A DNA stretch of 64,000 nucleotides from Lachnospiraceae bacterium (GTDB lineage: Bacteria; Bacillota; Clostridia; Lachnospirales; Lachnospiraceae). How positions within the stretch are numbered: the stretch's first letter is position 1; each line of letters begins with the position of its first letter. Positions 41,063 to 50,254 of this stretch are shown here, in pieces. The stretch is from contig JAUNAJ010000006.1 of the NCBI GenBank assembly GCA_030527645.1, positions 62,001-126,000 on the forward strand, written 5' to 3'. The notes beneath the pieces are model-generated. The model was not told the DNA's origin. It made no database searches and was given only the letters and a program-made list of their open reading frames with translations. Position numbers and translations under genes: made by a program.

Positions 41063-42664
41063 TCAGTCCGGCTGGTCATTCACATACAGCTCGTAGGCTC
41101 CACTGCCTTTTTCTATTGCTTTCCAGAGAGCAATGCTGCATTCGCTGATGATACTTTCCATCGATCCGTGCAGAGGATCTACAATACAGATGCCCACGTT
41201 CACAGAATAGTCATCTGCAGACAAAAGATCCTGCAGGGACTGCACCAGTGCTGCAGCTTTCTTTTTGGCAACATTGCGGCTGGTGGTTTCCGGCATAAAA
41301 GCCATAAAGCATTCTTCATCGAAGCGTCCGATCAGATCGGTGGAATCAAACTGACGGATGATTTCCTTTACAATATTCTGAATAAAGATCTGATAGGCAG
41401 TCTCCGGCATTGTCTCCGAGGTTCTGTCCAGGCCTTTTATACTGATCAGCAGAAGTGTACCCTGCTTTTTGTCAAGCAGGAACTGATTGATAAAATCGTA
41501 CATAAACCGGAAGGTGGGAAGGTGGCTTTCTACGTCGCACAGTCCGGAATGGATCCCTTCGATATCAATATGGTCATTGCTTTCCAGATCATCCAGACGT
41601 CCGATGATCTGCGTAATCTTGCCAGTGTGATCCGACATGCTTCTGTAGTACATCCGGAACCATGTCAGTTTTCCGTCCAGCAGGATCCGAACATCAATGT
41701 TTCCCGCCGTACCCTCGGTAAGCGCTTTTAAAAATGTCCGTCTGAAGAGCAGAAAGCTCTCCGGTGCGATCAGCTTCTGCCTGCTTGCATCCAGTAGATG
41801 GGAGTGAGTTCTGGTGAATTTTGCATTCTTCTTTGTTGTGATCCAGAAATCAGCACTGTCTGTCTCTGGATCATAGGAAAAGAGAGTCATCCCCGGCAAT
41901 CTGAGCAGGTTCTCATTCAGTGAGTTCTGCTGTACACGCTCTGTAACATCCTGCAGAGTCAGAAGCAGCAGGCTGGAATCCTCGCCTTTTACCGCAAGGC
42001 GGTAGGTTCCCTTATATGTTCCGCCGGTAGCGGGATTTGAAAAATATGTATAAGAAATACCGGTACTGACAGCTGTATGCAGCGCCTGCTTTGTATTTTC
42101 CAGTTCCTCCGGCAGGACAGTATCCAGAAGATTCGTGCTGCTGGAATAGAAATCTCTGGGGATTCCTACCGTGTCATAGAATTCATTATTGATCATAGGT
42201 ACCTGAACCAGACTTTCATCCTCTGATACTTCCAGCATCATGGCGGGCCCCATGCAGCGATAAAACATCATCCGGTTTACCGGCGCACTCTGTTCCGAGG
42301 TGTGATTACCAAGCCGGAGAGCATTGTTGATCCTTGTCTGCACCAGAAAATAATGACGGTTCAGATCTACGAAATCAAGAGCACCACTTCGGAGTGCCTG
42401 GCGGATATACACCTCATCAGGGTTTCTTGTTGCAACCAGCACAGGCGGGGCAATTTGCCCGGGATCAAGGGTAAGGTGTGCGAGCTCATTCATATACACC
42501 TCCGGATCATCATCCATCAAAAGGATCAGAGCAGAGTAGATAAGGTCCTTAAACATTGATCGTTCCAGACGCTCTGCCGTATCGATCAGATAGGATTTGC
42601 CTGCAATCTGCTTCAGCGTACCGAGATCCTTCACGGATGTTCCGATGATCAGTAAACGTCTCAT
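41063..42664 (-). CDS. Multi-domain signalling protein with degenerate GGDEF domain
   Basis: The 533-residue product starts MRRLLIIGTSVKDLGTLKQIAG, a receiver-like region (about 1-130, with LILLMDDDPEVYM), then a PAS-like middle (about 145-390, two segments including LLLLTLQDVTERV and ITQIIGRLDDLESND), and a C-terminal diguanylate-cyclase-like domain. The GGDEF signature is changed to GRFDEECF (about 446-453), so cyclase activity is doubtful; it may bind GTP or act as an adaptor. GGGAGG is 7 bases before ATG 42664. No membrane segment was seen. Confidence 0.75.
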   Translation of the reverse strand: MRRLLIIGTSVKDLGTLKQIAGKSYLIDTAERLERSMFKDLIYSALILLMDDDPEVYMNELAHLTLDPGQIAPPVLVATRNPDEVYIRQALRSGALDFVDLNRHYFLVQTRINNALRLGNHTSEQSAPVNRMMFYRCMGPAMMLEVSEDESLVQVPMINNEFYDTVGIPRDFYSSSTNLLDTVLPEELENTKQALHTAVSTGISYTYFSNPATGGTYKGTYRLAVKGEDSSLLLLTLQDVTERVQQNSLNENLLRLPGMTLFSYDPETDSADFWITTKKNAKFTRTHSHLLDASRQKLIAPESFLLFRRTFLKALTEGTAGNIDVRILLDGKLTWFRMYYRSMSDHTGKITQIIGRLDDLESNDHIDIEGIHSGLCDVESHLPTFRFMYDFINQFLLDKKQGTLLLISIKGLDRTSETMPETAYQIFIQNIVKEIIRQFDSTDLIGRFDEECFMAFMPETTSRNVAKKKAAALVQSLQDLLSADDYSVNVGICIVDPLHGSMESIISECSIALWKAIEKGSGAYELYVNDQPD

Positions 42665-43017
42665 GTTTGTTCCTCCCATTCCCTTATACAGCAGTATCCA
42701 GGCGCTTTTCCCTATATATTCCCGGTGCGCACTGTCTGATACGGTTGACTGCAACACAGAGCACATGCAGGTATCTGTAATAAGCATTTTTTCTAACTGT
42801 TCAGAAGATCCTGAACGATATGCATTGAGCTCACGTGTCGTGCTTTATAAGTATACTATATCACTAGGGATAGGTAAAATAAACAAAAATTTCGTGGTAT
42901 TTAAAAAAATATTGACAATATTGCTTAATGTGTTTCGATAAATAGAAAGTTGTATTGTTTGATTTGATCATATTGTTGGCAATAATTTGTGCTATTTGAT
43001 GAAAAATAGGAAAGATA
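42665..43017. other. AT-rich gap upstream of the multi-use ATPase gene
   Basis: No gene was recognised in this stretch. It holds the upstream end of the GGDEF-like gene and a TTGACA box (42912-42917) with only a weak -10 match 17 bp later. Confidence 0.5.
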
Positions 43018-43046
43018 TGTACAATTTTGTGATATTCACTTATAAT
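43018..43046 (+). promoter_or_regulatory. Promoter of the MsmK/UgpC-type ATPase gene
   Basis: TGTACA (43018-43023), 17 bp, and a perfect TATAAT (43041-43046). Transcription would start near 43053, giving a leader of about 180 nt before the ATPase start. Confidence 0.7.
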
Positions 43047-43125
43047 AAACCTGCAATCTAAAAATATGACGCTGTTTCACTCCACCAAAATGAGCAGCGG
43101 ACATAAAACAAAGGAGGATGACCGT

Positions 43126-43260
43126 TTGATTCACGGTGCAGCAGTGTGGAGACCTGCTGTAAGGCTTCAGCCGTTTTACCCGGCTGCGGCGAGGCACCTG
43201 CTGAGGAGTCTCAGGTGTCAGGATCAGTTTTTATGTCAGAGGTTCAGATCAAGAACATGA
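43126..43260 (+). CDS. Candidate leader peptide overlapping the ATPase start
   Basis: A TTG codon at 43126 has a full AAAGGAGG site with 8-base spacing, the strongest ribosome site in this leader. It opens a 44-codon frame of basic, non-conserved look that ends 25 bases inside the ATPase gene in another frame. The same segment can form consecutive hairpins (see separate entry). It could be a regulatory upstream ORF that couples translation to the ATPase gene, or chance. Confidence 0.3.
   Translation: MIHGAAVWRPAVRLQPFYPAAARHLLRSLRCQDQFLCQRFRSRT
43139..43217 (+). promoter_or_regulatory. Structured leader with three hairpins
   Basis: Three inverted repeats follow one another: CAGCAG/CTGCTG (43139-43144, 43154-43159), CAGCCG/CGGCTG (43168-43173, 43181-43186) and CACCTG/CAGGTG (43195-43200, 43212-43217). 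They lie between the strong ribosome site at 43111-43117 and the ATPase ATG. RNA-level control is possible. Confidence 0.45.
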
Positions 43261-44390
43261 TGAAAATCTACCCGGGTGCAAAAACCCCATCCGTACATGA
43301 CTTTAACCTTGAGATCAAGGATAAAGAGTTCATCGTACTGGTAGGACCTTCCGGATGCGGAAAGTCTACTTCCCTTCGTATGGTAGCCGGTCTTGAGGAT
43401 ATCTCAGGCGGCGAGCTGTACATCGACGGCAAACTTGTGAATGATATCGCTCCGAAGGATCGCGATATCGCAATGGTATTCCAGAACTATGCTCTGTATC
43501 CTCATATGTCTGTATATGACAACATGGCATTTGCTCTGAAACTGAAAAAAACACCGAAAGCTGAGATCGATAAGAAGGTGCGCGAGGTTGCTGAGATCCT
43601 GGATATCACCCAGTATCTTGAGAGAAAACCAAAAGCTCTTTCCGGAGGACAGAGACAGCGTGTTGCCATCGGCCGTGCCATGGTGCGTGATCCCAAGGTA
43701 TTCCTGATGGATGAGCCTCTTTCCAACCTGGATGCAAAGCTGCGTAACCAGATGCGTGCCGAGATCATCAAGCTTCGTCAGCGTATCAATACAACCTTCA
43801 TGTACGTAACACACGATCAGACAGAGGCTATGACTCTTGGTGATCGTATCGTGATCATGAAGGACGGCTATGTAAACCAGATCGGTACACCGCAGGATCT
43901 GTACGATCGTCCTGTAAACCTGTTCGTAGCAGGCTTCATCGGAATGCCGGTAATGAACTTCTTCGACAACTGCAAGCTGGAGTTGAAGGACGGCGTTTAC
44001 TATGCAAACATTAAGGGCGTTGCCTACAAGCTGGATGAGTTCCAGCAGAAGGCACTGAAACAGAACCAGCAGGCTCCCTGTGACATTATCTGCGGCATCC
44101 GTCCCCAGCATCTGACAGTGGGAGAGGGATCACTTGCAGGAACTGTTGAAGTTTCCGAGATGCTTGGCTCCGAGGTAAACCTCCATGTGAACTGCGAGGG
44201 CGACGATGTGGTTATGGTACTGCCTACCGTGGATCTGAAGGATGACGTATCCATGGGAGCAAAGGTAAACTTCACAACACAGCCGAGACTGATCCAGCTC
44301 TTCGACAAAGCAACCACCAACAACCTGGTATGGTACGATAAAGAGTCTGTAGAAGCTCATTCTCCAAAATGCAAGGAGTATAACTTCTGA
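43233..44390 (+). CDS. ugpC: MsmK/UgpC-type sugar ABC importer ATPase
   Basis: The 385-residue product has Walker A GPSGCGKST (about residues 38-46), Q-loop MVFQNYALYPH, signature LSGGQRQRVAIGRA, Walker B VFLMDEPLSNLDAKLR, H-loop THDQTEA, and a C-terminal OB/TOBE part (GIRPQHLTVGE). ATPases of this family (MsmX, MsmK, UgpC) serve several sugar importers in trans, and this gene has no permease neighbours, which fits that role; the orphan binding protein at 27323 and its unlinked permeases could be clients. ATG 43233 has only a weak AGGAT site; the frame is open back to 43146. Confidence 0.95.
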   Translation: MSEVQIKNMMKIYPGAKTPSVHDFNLEIKDKEFIVLVGPSGCGKSTSLRMVAGLEDISGGELYIDGKLVNDIAPKDRDIAMVFQNYALYPHMSVYDNMAFALKLKKTPKAEIDKKVREVAEILDITQYLERKPKALSGGQRQRVAIGRAMVRDPKVFLMDEPLSNLDAKLRNQMRAEIIKLRQRINTTFMYVTHDQTEAMTLGDRIVIMKDGYVNQIGTPQDLYDRPVNLFVAGFIGMPVMNFFDNCKLELKDGVYYANIKGVAYKLDEFQQKALKQNQQAPCDIICGIRPQHLTVGEGSLAGTVEVSEMLGSEVNLHVNCEGDDVVMVLPTVDLKDDVSMGAKVNFTTQPRLIQLFDKATTNNLVWYDKESVEAHSPKCKEYNF

Positions 44391-44430
44391 TTTTGCGACT
44401 GTGTCTGCAGTCTTATGAGTAGAATTTTGA

Positions 44431-44463
44431 GACCGCTTCGGAATTCCGAAGCGGTCTTTTTTT
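44431..44463 (+). terminator. Terminator after the ATPase gene
   Basis: An 11-bp perfect stem (44431-44441 with 44446-44456) around AATT and a T7 run. Confidence 0.93.
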
Positions 44464-44604
44464 CATCTTTCCTTGAATTATAAGTGCTGTTACAGTAAAC
44501 TGTTAGTTGCTGCTGTTCTGAAGTACGAAACAGAAGGAATATAACCTGCGTATTTCTGATCAGTATACATATGAAACGAATTATGTAATGCTAGGAGTAT
44601 ATTC

Positions 44605-45426
44605 ATGAATCAAGAAGAACTTACGAGGATCAGAGACGATCTCCTCAGGAAACTGAAGGAGCTTGGAGCCGATCTTGCGGGAGCAGCCTCTGTGGATGCG
44701 CTGCGAAATGGACCGTCCGAGCAGCTGTTTCCCAACATGAAGGATCACACCAGAGATCACTTTGCCGGTGAGATCACTACCGGTCTTCCTCACGGACAGG
44801 TCTTCTGGGAGGAGGATGCAGAAGCAGTGCTCGTGTTTGCCGTTGCTCATCCAAAGGATCAGCCCCAGCTGGACTGGTGGTGCGGAGAAATTGATCCTCC
44901 GGGAAATAAGCGATTGCTGGCAATTTCAAAAGGGCTCAGAGCCTATATAAAGGAGCTGTATCCGGGTGTGCATCTGTATTCAAAACGGTATCATGTGGAG
45001 CGGGGCGGCGTGTACCTGAAGGAAGCGGCTGTTCAGGCGGGGCTTGGATGTATCGGATACAATAATCTTCTGGTAACACCGGAATACGGTCCCAGGGTGA
45101 GACTTCGTGCCATGACTATCAGTCTGCCTCTTCCTGCAACCGGACCGATCGACTATGATCCCTGTGCATCCTGTGAAAAAACCTGTATCAGATCCTGTCC
45201 CATGCATTCCTTTGATGAGGTGATCTATACAAAGGAAGAGACCGGGCTGGAGCATCTGCCAGGCAGAAACGGACGGTATTATCGTGCTGCCTGCAATCAA
45301 ATGATGCTATATAACGAAGAACATGCCAAAGAAGGCCTGATGCCCGAGGTATGTGATCATCCGGAGAAGATCATCAAGTACTGCAGAGGCTGCGAGCTGA
45401 ACTGCATTGCAGGAGCTGACAGATGA
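44605..45426 (+). CDS. QueG-like 4Fe-4S protein
   Basis: The 273-residue product resembles epoxyqueuosine reductase (QueG)-related proteins: an N-terminal domain with GVHLYSKRYHVERGGVYLKEAAVQAGLGCIGYNNLLVTPEYGPRVRL and cysteines CASCEKTCIRSC from residue 187, then CRGCELNC from residue 260, for FeS clusters. True QueG is longer and makes queuosine in tRNA; this shorter form may have another reduction role in anaerobes. The ribosome site AGGAG is 10 bases before ATG. It stands alone between a terminator and the symporter gene. Confidence 0.8.
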   Translation: MNQEELTRIRDDLLRKLKELGADLAGAASVDALRNGPSEQLFPNMKDHTRDHFAGEITTGLPHGQVFWEEDAEAVLVFAVAHPKDQPQLDWWCGEIDPPGNKRLLAISKGLRAYIKELYPGVHLYSKRYHVERGGVYLKEAAVQAGLGCIGYNNLLVTPEYGPRVRLRAMTISLPLPATGPIDYDPCASCEKTCIRSCPMHSFDEVIYTKEETGLEHLPGRNGRYYRAACNQMMLYNEEHAKEGLMPEVCDHPEKIIKYCRGCELNCIAGADR

Positions 45427-45460
45427 GAACGAAGCATCCAAAAGAACTGCTTTTTGTGAA

Positions 45461-45481
45461 CAGTAACCCTTTTTGTTACTG
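45461..45481 (+). other. Hairpin in gap before the amino-acid symporter gene
   Basis: CAGTAAC and GTTACTG flank CCTTTTT. The stem is 7 bp and the T-run lies in the loop, so it is unlikely to terminate transcription well. Confidence 0.35.
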
Positions 45482-45549
45482 ATTGCCCGTAGAGATGAGA
45501 GTCTCATCAACTGAGAAATTGATCAATAGATACATGAGAGGGGGAAATT

Positions 45550-46968
45550 ATGCAGCAATTAACTGATTTTTTATACTGGCTGGATGATCTGCTGTGGGGA
45601 AATGCCATGACTGTGATCGTGGTGGGAACGGGTATCCTGCTGTCTCTGCGGTTTGCATTCCGCTATCAGCGAATGATCCGGTTCAACTTCAGGAATACCT
45701 TTGCAAAGATGTTTGACAAGGGCGAAGGAGAAGGTACGATCACCGGCTTTCAGGCTGCCTGCACGGCACTTGCCAATACCATAGGAACCGGCAATATTTC
45801 CGGTGTTGCCACAGCCATCGTTTCCGGCGGTCCCGGCGCACTGGTATGGATGTGGGTATCGGCATTTTTCGGTATGTCTACGAAAGCCTGTGAGATCATT
45901 ATTGGTCAGAGATACCGCGAGCATTATCAGAAATCCATGGATGAGTATGTCTGTGACCGTTCCTTTGTTATGAAAAATGCCTTTGGCTGGAAGAAGGGAG
46001 CTGTCGTGCTTGCGGTTTTCTGCTTTGTGTTCGGTCCCTGGACCTGCTGTGTGCAGACGGAGGCGGTTACCAGTTCTCTTGATCAGGCCTTTGGAATTCC
46101 GAGTATTGTTTCCGTAACAGTGCTGGGAATAACCTGTCTTATCACGATCTGGGGAGGTCTCAAGCGTATCTCCGGCGTCATGTCTAAAGCGATTCCGATC
46201 ATGGCTGTTCTGTATATTGCCATGGGGCTGGGTGTGATGATACTGAATTTTACACATATTCCGTCTGTCATTGCACTTGTGTTTAAAAGTGCATTTTCAC
46301 CGGTGGCTGCTGCCGGAGGATTTGCCGGTGCTACTGTGCGTGATGCGATCCAGTACGGAGTAGCGAGAGGCATGTACAGCAACGATGCCGGAACCGGCTA
46401 CGGAATGATCGCCCATGCAAGCGCAAAGACCGACCATCCGGTACGTCAGTCTCTGTGGGGCTGGGGAGAGGTATGCCTGGACACCATGATCGTATGCTCT
46501 ATTACGGCCTTCACCATTATCTTCACAGGCTCCTATATGGAATCTGATGCCACTTCCGGTGCATTGACAACCTTTGCGTTTACAAAGGCATACGGATCGA
46601 TCGGAGGACAGCTGACAGCGATTGCAATCACAGTATTTGCCTGGACCACGATCATCGGTATGTATTATACCTGTGAGAAGTCTGTAAACTATGCCTTCGG
46701 CGATACAGAGCGGAACCGAAAGATGATGCCGCTCTATATGATCTACTACATGCTTCCGTGTGTTGTATTCTATAACATTCAGGCGGATATTTTGTGGGCA
46801 CTTACAGACATTATCTCTGCTGCCTACGTAGCCATTACATTGTTCTTCATATACGCAAAGCACAAAGAGATCTTTGCTTTGTTTGATGATTTCTGGAAAC
46901 GGTATAAACCGGCAAAGGATCGGGGAGAGAATCCTCCATATGTAACATTTGATTGCAAAGAAGAATAG
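45550..46968 (+). CDS. Alanine/glycine:cation symporter (AgcS family)
   Basis: The 472-residue product has about 10-11 membrane helices and the AgcS motifs GFQAACTALANTIGTGNISGVATAIVSGGPGALVWMWVSAFFGM, GLKRISGVMSKAIPIMA and GMYSNDAGTGYGMIAHASA. It imports alanine or glycine with Na+. The ribosome site GAGAGGGGG is 6 bases before ATG. No glycine riboswitch was recognised in the gap upstream. Confidence 0.95.
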   Translation: MQQLTDFLYWLDDLLWGNAMTVIVVGTGILLSLRFAFRYQRMIRFNFRNTFAKMFDKGEGEGTITGFQAACTALANTIGTGNISGVATAIVSGGPGALVWMWVSAFFGMSTKACEIIIGQRYREHYQKSMDEYVCDRSFVMKNAFGWKKGAVVLAVFCFVFGPWTCCVQTEAVTSSLDQAFGIPSIVSVTVLGITCLITIWGGLKRISGVMSKAIPIMAVLYIAMGLGVMILNFTHIPSVIALVFKSAFSPVAAAGGFAGATVRDAIQYGVARGMYSNDAGTGYGMIAHASAKTDHPVRQSLWGWGEVCLDTMIVCSITAFTIIFTGSYMESDATSGALTTFAFTKAYGSIGGQLTAIAITVFAWTTIIGMYYTCEKSVNYAFGDTERNRKMMPLYMIYYMLPCVVFYNIQADILWALTDIISAAYVAITLFFIYAKHKEIFALFDDFWKRYKPAKDRGENPPYVTFDCKEE

Positions 46969-46976
46969 GATATTCA

Positions 46977-47008
46977 GAAGCAGATGAAACTGTTCATCTG
47001 CTTCTTTT
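46977..47008 (+). terminator. Terminator after the AgcS gene
   Basis: A 12-bp stem, GAAGCAGATGAA (46977-46988) with TTCATCTGCTTC (46993-47004), and a TTTT run. Confidence 0.88.
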
Positions 47009-47148
47009 CATGCATATAAACATAACTGCAATCAGAGGTACAATAAAAAACCTTTCTTGAATCACAGTACTTCACCTGCTAAAATGGTAGATATAGACAA
47101 AAAAACTTTGTTTCAACCAGTATTTTTGTGGAAAGTGAGGTGCCGATC

Positions 47149-48621
47149 ATGTTGTCTGATGTATTAAAGGTGTCACCGGAAGAAAAGCTGATGAAGGCTC
47201 AGATCAAAACCCTGACCGAGAAGCTCGCCCTGCAGCAGATGCAGATGGCGGAAAAGAAGCTGCCTGTAGTTGTTCTTGTTGAAGGCTGGGATACTGCCGG
47301 AAAGGGTAGCCTGATCGGCGGTCTGATCAATCCCATTGATCCGAGATTCTATCGTGTGGCAACACTGGAAAGGTTTACAGAGGAGGATCAGCGTCTGTCC
47401 TTTATCGGAAGATATTTTAAAGAGCTTCCGGAAAACGGCAAGTTTGTGTTCCTGGATTCCGGCTGGATGACCCAGGTTACCAGAGAATATCTCTACGGAA
47501 CGATATCGGATGAGCAGTATCAGACAAGAATCCAAAGTATCAATAACTTTGAACGTCAGCTGGCGGATAACGGATATCTTCTGGTGAAGCTGTTCCTGCA
47601 TATTACAGAGGATGAGCAGGAGAAACGTGTCAGGAAGCTGAATAAAAGTCAGGATACCAGCTGGAGAATTTCGGAAGATGACACCTTCCAGAACGGGCAT
47701 TACGGCAGATTTTATCAGGTGTTTGAGTCCTACATCAGAGCAACCGATACGGAAAAAGCGCCCTGGCATATCATCGATTCCTCTTCCAAGCGCTGGGCAA
47801 GGCTGCAGGCACTGGAAATTCTGACGGATGCTCTCGAGACAGCGCTGAATAAGGAAAAGGTACCGGCTGCGATCCCTGAGAATGTTTTCCCGCTTGTGAA
47901 GCAGCCGAAGCTGGCAGAAATTTCCCTTGCGGACAAGGTTCTGGAAGACAAAGAATATGACAAACGGCTGAAGGAGCTGCAGAAGGAGCTGCGGGGGCTT
48001 CACAATAAGATCTACCGGAAAAAGATTCCGGTGATCATTGCATACGAAGGCTGGGACGCTGCAGGAAAAGGCGGAAATATCAAGCGTGTTGCCAAGGCTC
48101 TTGACCCGAGAGGCTTTGAGGTGATTCCGATTGCTTCACCGCTTCCTCATGAGAAGGCAAGGCATTTCCTGTGGAGATTTTATGTGCGTCTTCCCAAAAC
48201 CGGCCACATTACTGTATTTGACCGCACCTGGTACGGACGGGTAATGGTGGAGCGTCTGGAGGGCTTCTGCTCTGAAAATGACTGGCAGAGGGCATACAAT
48301 GAAATCAATGAATTTGAAAAGGATCTCACGGACTGGGGGGCTGTAGTGATCAAATTCTGGGTTCAGATCGATAAGGATACCCAGCTGAAACGATTTACAG
48401 ACCGTCAGAATACACCGGAAAAGCAGTGGAAGATTACGGACGAAGACTGGCGCAACCGAGAAAAATGGGATCTCTACGAAGCTGCAGTGGATGAAATGAT
48501 CGCAAAGACCAGTACGGAATTTGCGCCCTGGCATGTGCTGGAATCCGTAGATAAGAAATATGCTCGGATCAAGGCACTGGAGATCATTGTAGAGGAATTA
48601 AAAAAGGCATGCAAACGATAG
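47149..48621 (+). CDS. pap: Polyphosphate kinase 2, two-domain (polyphosphate:AMP phosphotransferase type)
   Basis: The 490-residue product has two PPK2 domains in tandem. Domain 1 (about 1-240) has Walker A EGWDTAGKG (about 45) but FLDSGWM where the catalytic loop should be. Domain 2 (about 265-490) has EGWDAAGKGG (about 300) and the full motif VFDRTWYGRV. In two-domain class II enzymes, such as Pseudomonas PA3455, the C-terminal domain is catalytic and phosphorylates AMP to ADP with polyphosphate; the same is inferred here. ATG 47149 has GTGAGGTG upstream. Confidence 0.9.
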   Translation: MLSDVLKVSPEEKLMKAQIKTLTEKLALQQMQMAEKKLPVVVLVEGWDTAGKGSLIGGLINPIDPRFYRVATLERFTEEDQRLSFIGRYFKELPENGKFVFLDSGWMTQVTREYLYGTISDEQYQTRIQSINNFERQLADNGYLLVKLFLHITEDEQEKRVRKLNKSQDTSWRISEDDTFQNGHYGRFYQVFESYIRATDTEKAPWHIIDSSSKRWARLQALEILTDALETALNKEKVPAAIPENVFPLVKQPKLAEISLADKVLEDKEYDKRLKELQKELRGLHNKIYRKKIPVIIAYEGWDAAGKGGNIKRVAKALDPRGFEVIPIASPLPHEKARHFLWRFYVRLPKTGHITVFDRTWYGRVMVERLEGFCSENDWQRAYNEINEFEKDLTDWGAVVIKFWVQIDKDTQLKRFTDRQNTPEKQWKITDEDWRNREKWDLYEAAVDEMIAKTSTEFAPWHVLESVDKKYARIKALEIIVEELKKACKR

Positions 48622-48712
48622 ATTACTCCTGTTTTATCCGAAACAGGAACTGAAAATCGAGTCTGCTGACATAGCTGAATAGTAATATAAAGAATGTAAA
48701 TGAGTGATGTAA

Positions 48713-48742
48713 GCAGGTGCAGTCGCAGATGACTGCACCTGC
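48713..48742. repeat. Perfect 12-bp inverted repeat after the PPK2 gene
   Basis: GCAGGTGCAGTC (48713-48724) and GACTGCACCTGC (48731-48742) enclose GCAGAT. There is no T-run, so termination is doubtful. The gap 48622-48861 also holds CCTGTTT/AAACAGG (around 48628-48647). No convincing gene lies here. Confidence 0.5.
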
Positions 48743-48861
48743 ATTGGAATCGGTGTGTTCATCTCTGTTGCATTTGAAATAATAGGAATTTCTTCTCTCC
48801 CTGTCGCAATCGGCATATACCTCCCGTTAGAACTGAGTTCTACAATCATGGCAGGCGGATG

Positions 48862-50160
48862 TCATTTCTGATAAACCTGTGTTCCTCTTACATATTTTGC
48901 AAGAATTCTTACATCCGCATCGTTATAGCAGGCTCTTTCCATGCGTTCCCGCAGTGTAAAAGGACGCATGGAATACATGGTACTGTCATCCAGGACCAAA
49001 GCATCGAATTCATATCCTTCCTTGAAGCTGCCGACTTTTCCGAAGTAGGATCCGCCTCCTTCTGTAGCAAGATAGAAGGCCTCCTCAAAGGTCAGCGGCT
49101 TCACTGATTGATCAACCAGACGATAATACATTTTTGAAGCCTGAATGGTAAGAAGAATGGTCTGCAGCATATTCATGGACGATCCGGCTGCAACGTCTGT
49201 ACCGAGACCGACCGGAATTCCTGCATCTAAAAATTTCCGCACCGGTGCAATTCCGCTGGTCAGGTTCATGTTGGAGCTTGGGCAATGAGCAATGAAGGTA
49301 CCATGGTTTTTCAGAATTTCCATCTCCCTTTTATCGCTGTAGACACAGTGTGCCATCACAGCAGGAAGTTTTTCGGAACCAATTGCATCAAAAATCTCAT
49401 AAGCATTGGCATAACAATCCGCCTGCGGAACCAGCTCTCTGACCCAGGCGATCTCTGATTGGTTTTCGGAAAGATGGGATTGGATCCGAAGCCCTGTATC
49501 CTTTGATAAGCGGCCAAGCTGTTTCATCAGTTCATTGGAGCAGGAAGGAATAAAGCGCGGCGTCAGGATCGGAGCTGTCCTTTTGTATTTACCGGCGATT
49601 TCTGAAATCCACTCCTTTGTCGCAGTGATTGATGCGTTCGGTGATTCCTCCTGAAGCTCAGGATTGGAATTTCTGTCCATATTCACCTTCCCTGCATATG
49701 TAATCAGACCGGTGTCTTCTAATTGATCCATCAGCTCAATCGTTGCTTCTTTATGAAGTGTAGCGAAGATCACCGCTCTTGTAGTAAAGCCTCGCCGCAG
49801 ATCCTCAGTAAAGTATCGATACGCACGTTTGGCATAGGAAAGATCGCTGTATTTTGCCTCCTCAGGGAAAGTGTATTGATCTAACCAGGTAAGAAGCTCC
49901 TGGTCCATGCCTATTCCCCGAAACGTGTATTGAGGAGCATGAACATGAAGATCTGTCATACCCGGGATAATCAATTTCCCGGTATAATCCAGGAAGTCTA
50001 TATCAGAATTCTGTGAGACATCTGCATATTCAGATGGAAGAGCAGAGTAAACGCCCTTTACAATTCCTTTTTCAGCGATTACATATCCGTTAGCGATAGC
50101 AGTCAGTTTTGCAGGAGATTCGTGATAGATAATATCCCCTTTTAATATCGTTATCTTCAT
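48862..50160 (-). CDS. guaD: Guanine deaminase (amidohydrolase family)
   Basis: The 432-residue product is an amidohydrolase with the metal pair His72 and His74 (LHVHAPQ), the guanine deaminase signature [15 protein letters not shown], a further metal His in [20 protein letters not shown] and GLGTDVAAG with the catalytic Asp. It converts guanine to xanthine in the cytosol. AGGAGG is 7 bases before ATG 50160; the frame continues 7 codons upstream. It follows the AraC gene in the same direction after 94 bases without a clear terminator, so some read-through from there is possible. Confidence 0.92.
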   Translation of the reverse strand: MKITILKGDIIYHESPAKLTAIANGYVIAEKGIVKGVYSALPSEYADVSQNSDIDFLDYTGKLIIPGMTDLHVHAPQYTFRGIGMDQELLTWLDQYTFPEEAKYSDLSYAKRAYRYFTEDLRRGFTTRAVIFATLHKEATIELMDQLEDTGLITYAGKVNMDRNSNPELQEESPNASITATKEWISEIAGKYKRTAPILTPRFIPSCSNELMKQLGRLSKDTGLRIQSHLSENQSEIAWVRELVPQADCYANAYEIFDAIGSEKLPAVMAHCVYSDKREMEILKNHGTFIAHCPSSNMNLTSGIAPVRKFLDAGIPVGLGTDVAAGSSMNMLQTILLTIQASKMYYRLVDQSVKPLTFEEAFYLATEGGGSYFGKVGSFKEGYEFDALVLDDSTMYSMRPFTLRERMERACYNDADVRILAKYVRGTQVYQK

Positions 50161-50254
50161 AAAAAAATCCTCCTGTATCAAAGTACATCAGTATGGGAAT
50201 GACTCCCGCCTCTTAGGCGGCGAGCTGTTGCCAGAATCCTTTCATGCGGTTCCG

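Noticed and set aside
44605-45426. Identification as true epoxyqueuosine reductase QueG.
   Set aside because: The length is short, and no queuosine genes are nearby. Only the FeS and family-like parts are supported.
45427-45549. Possible glycine riboswitch before the alanine/glycine symporter gene.
   Set aside because: The gap is only 123 bases and none of the conserved glycine aptamer words were found; only a small hairpin is present.
48634-48849. Open frame of 71 codons on the minus strand between the PPK2 and guaD genes.
   Set aside because: No ribosome site, no recognised motif, and it spans a perfect inverted repeat (48713-48742). A short unknown peptide cannot be fully excluded.
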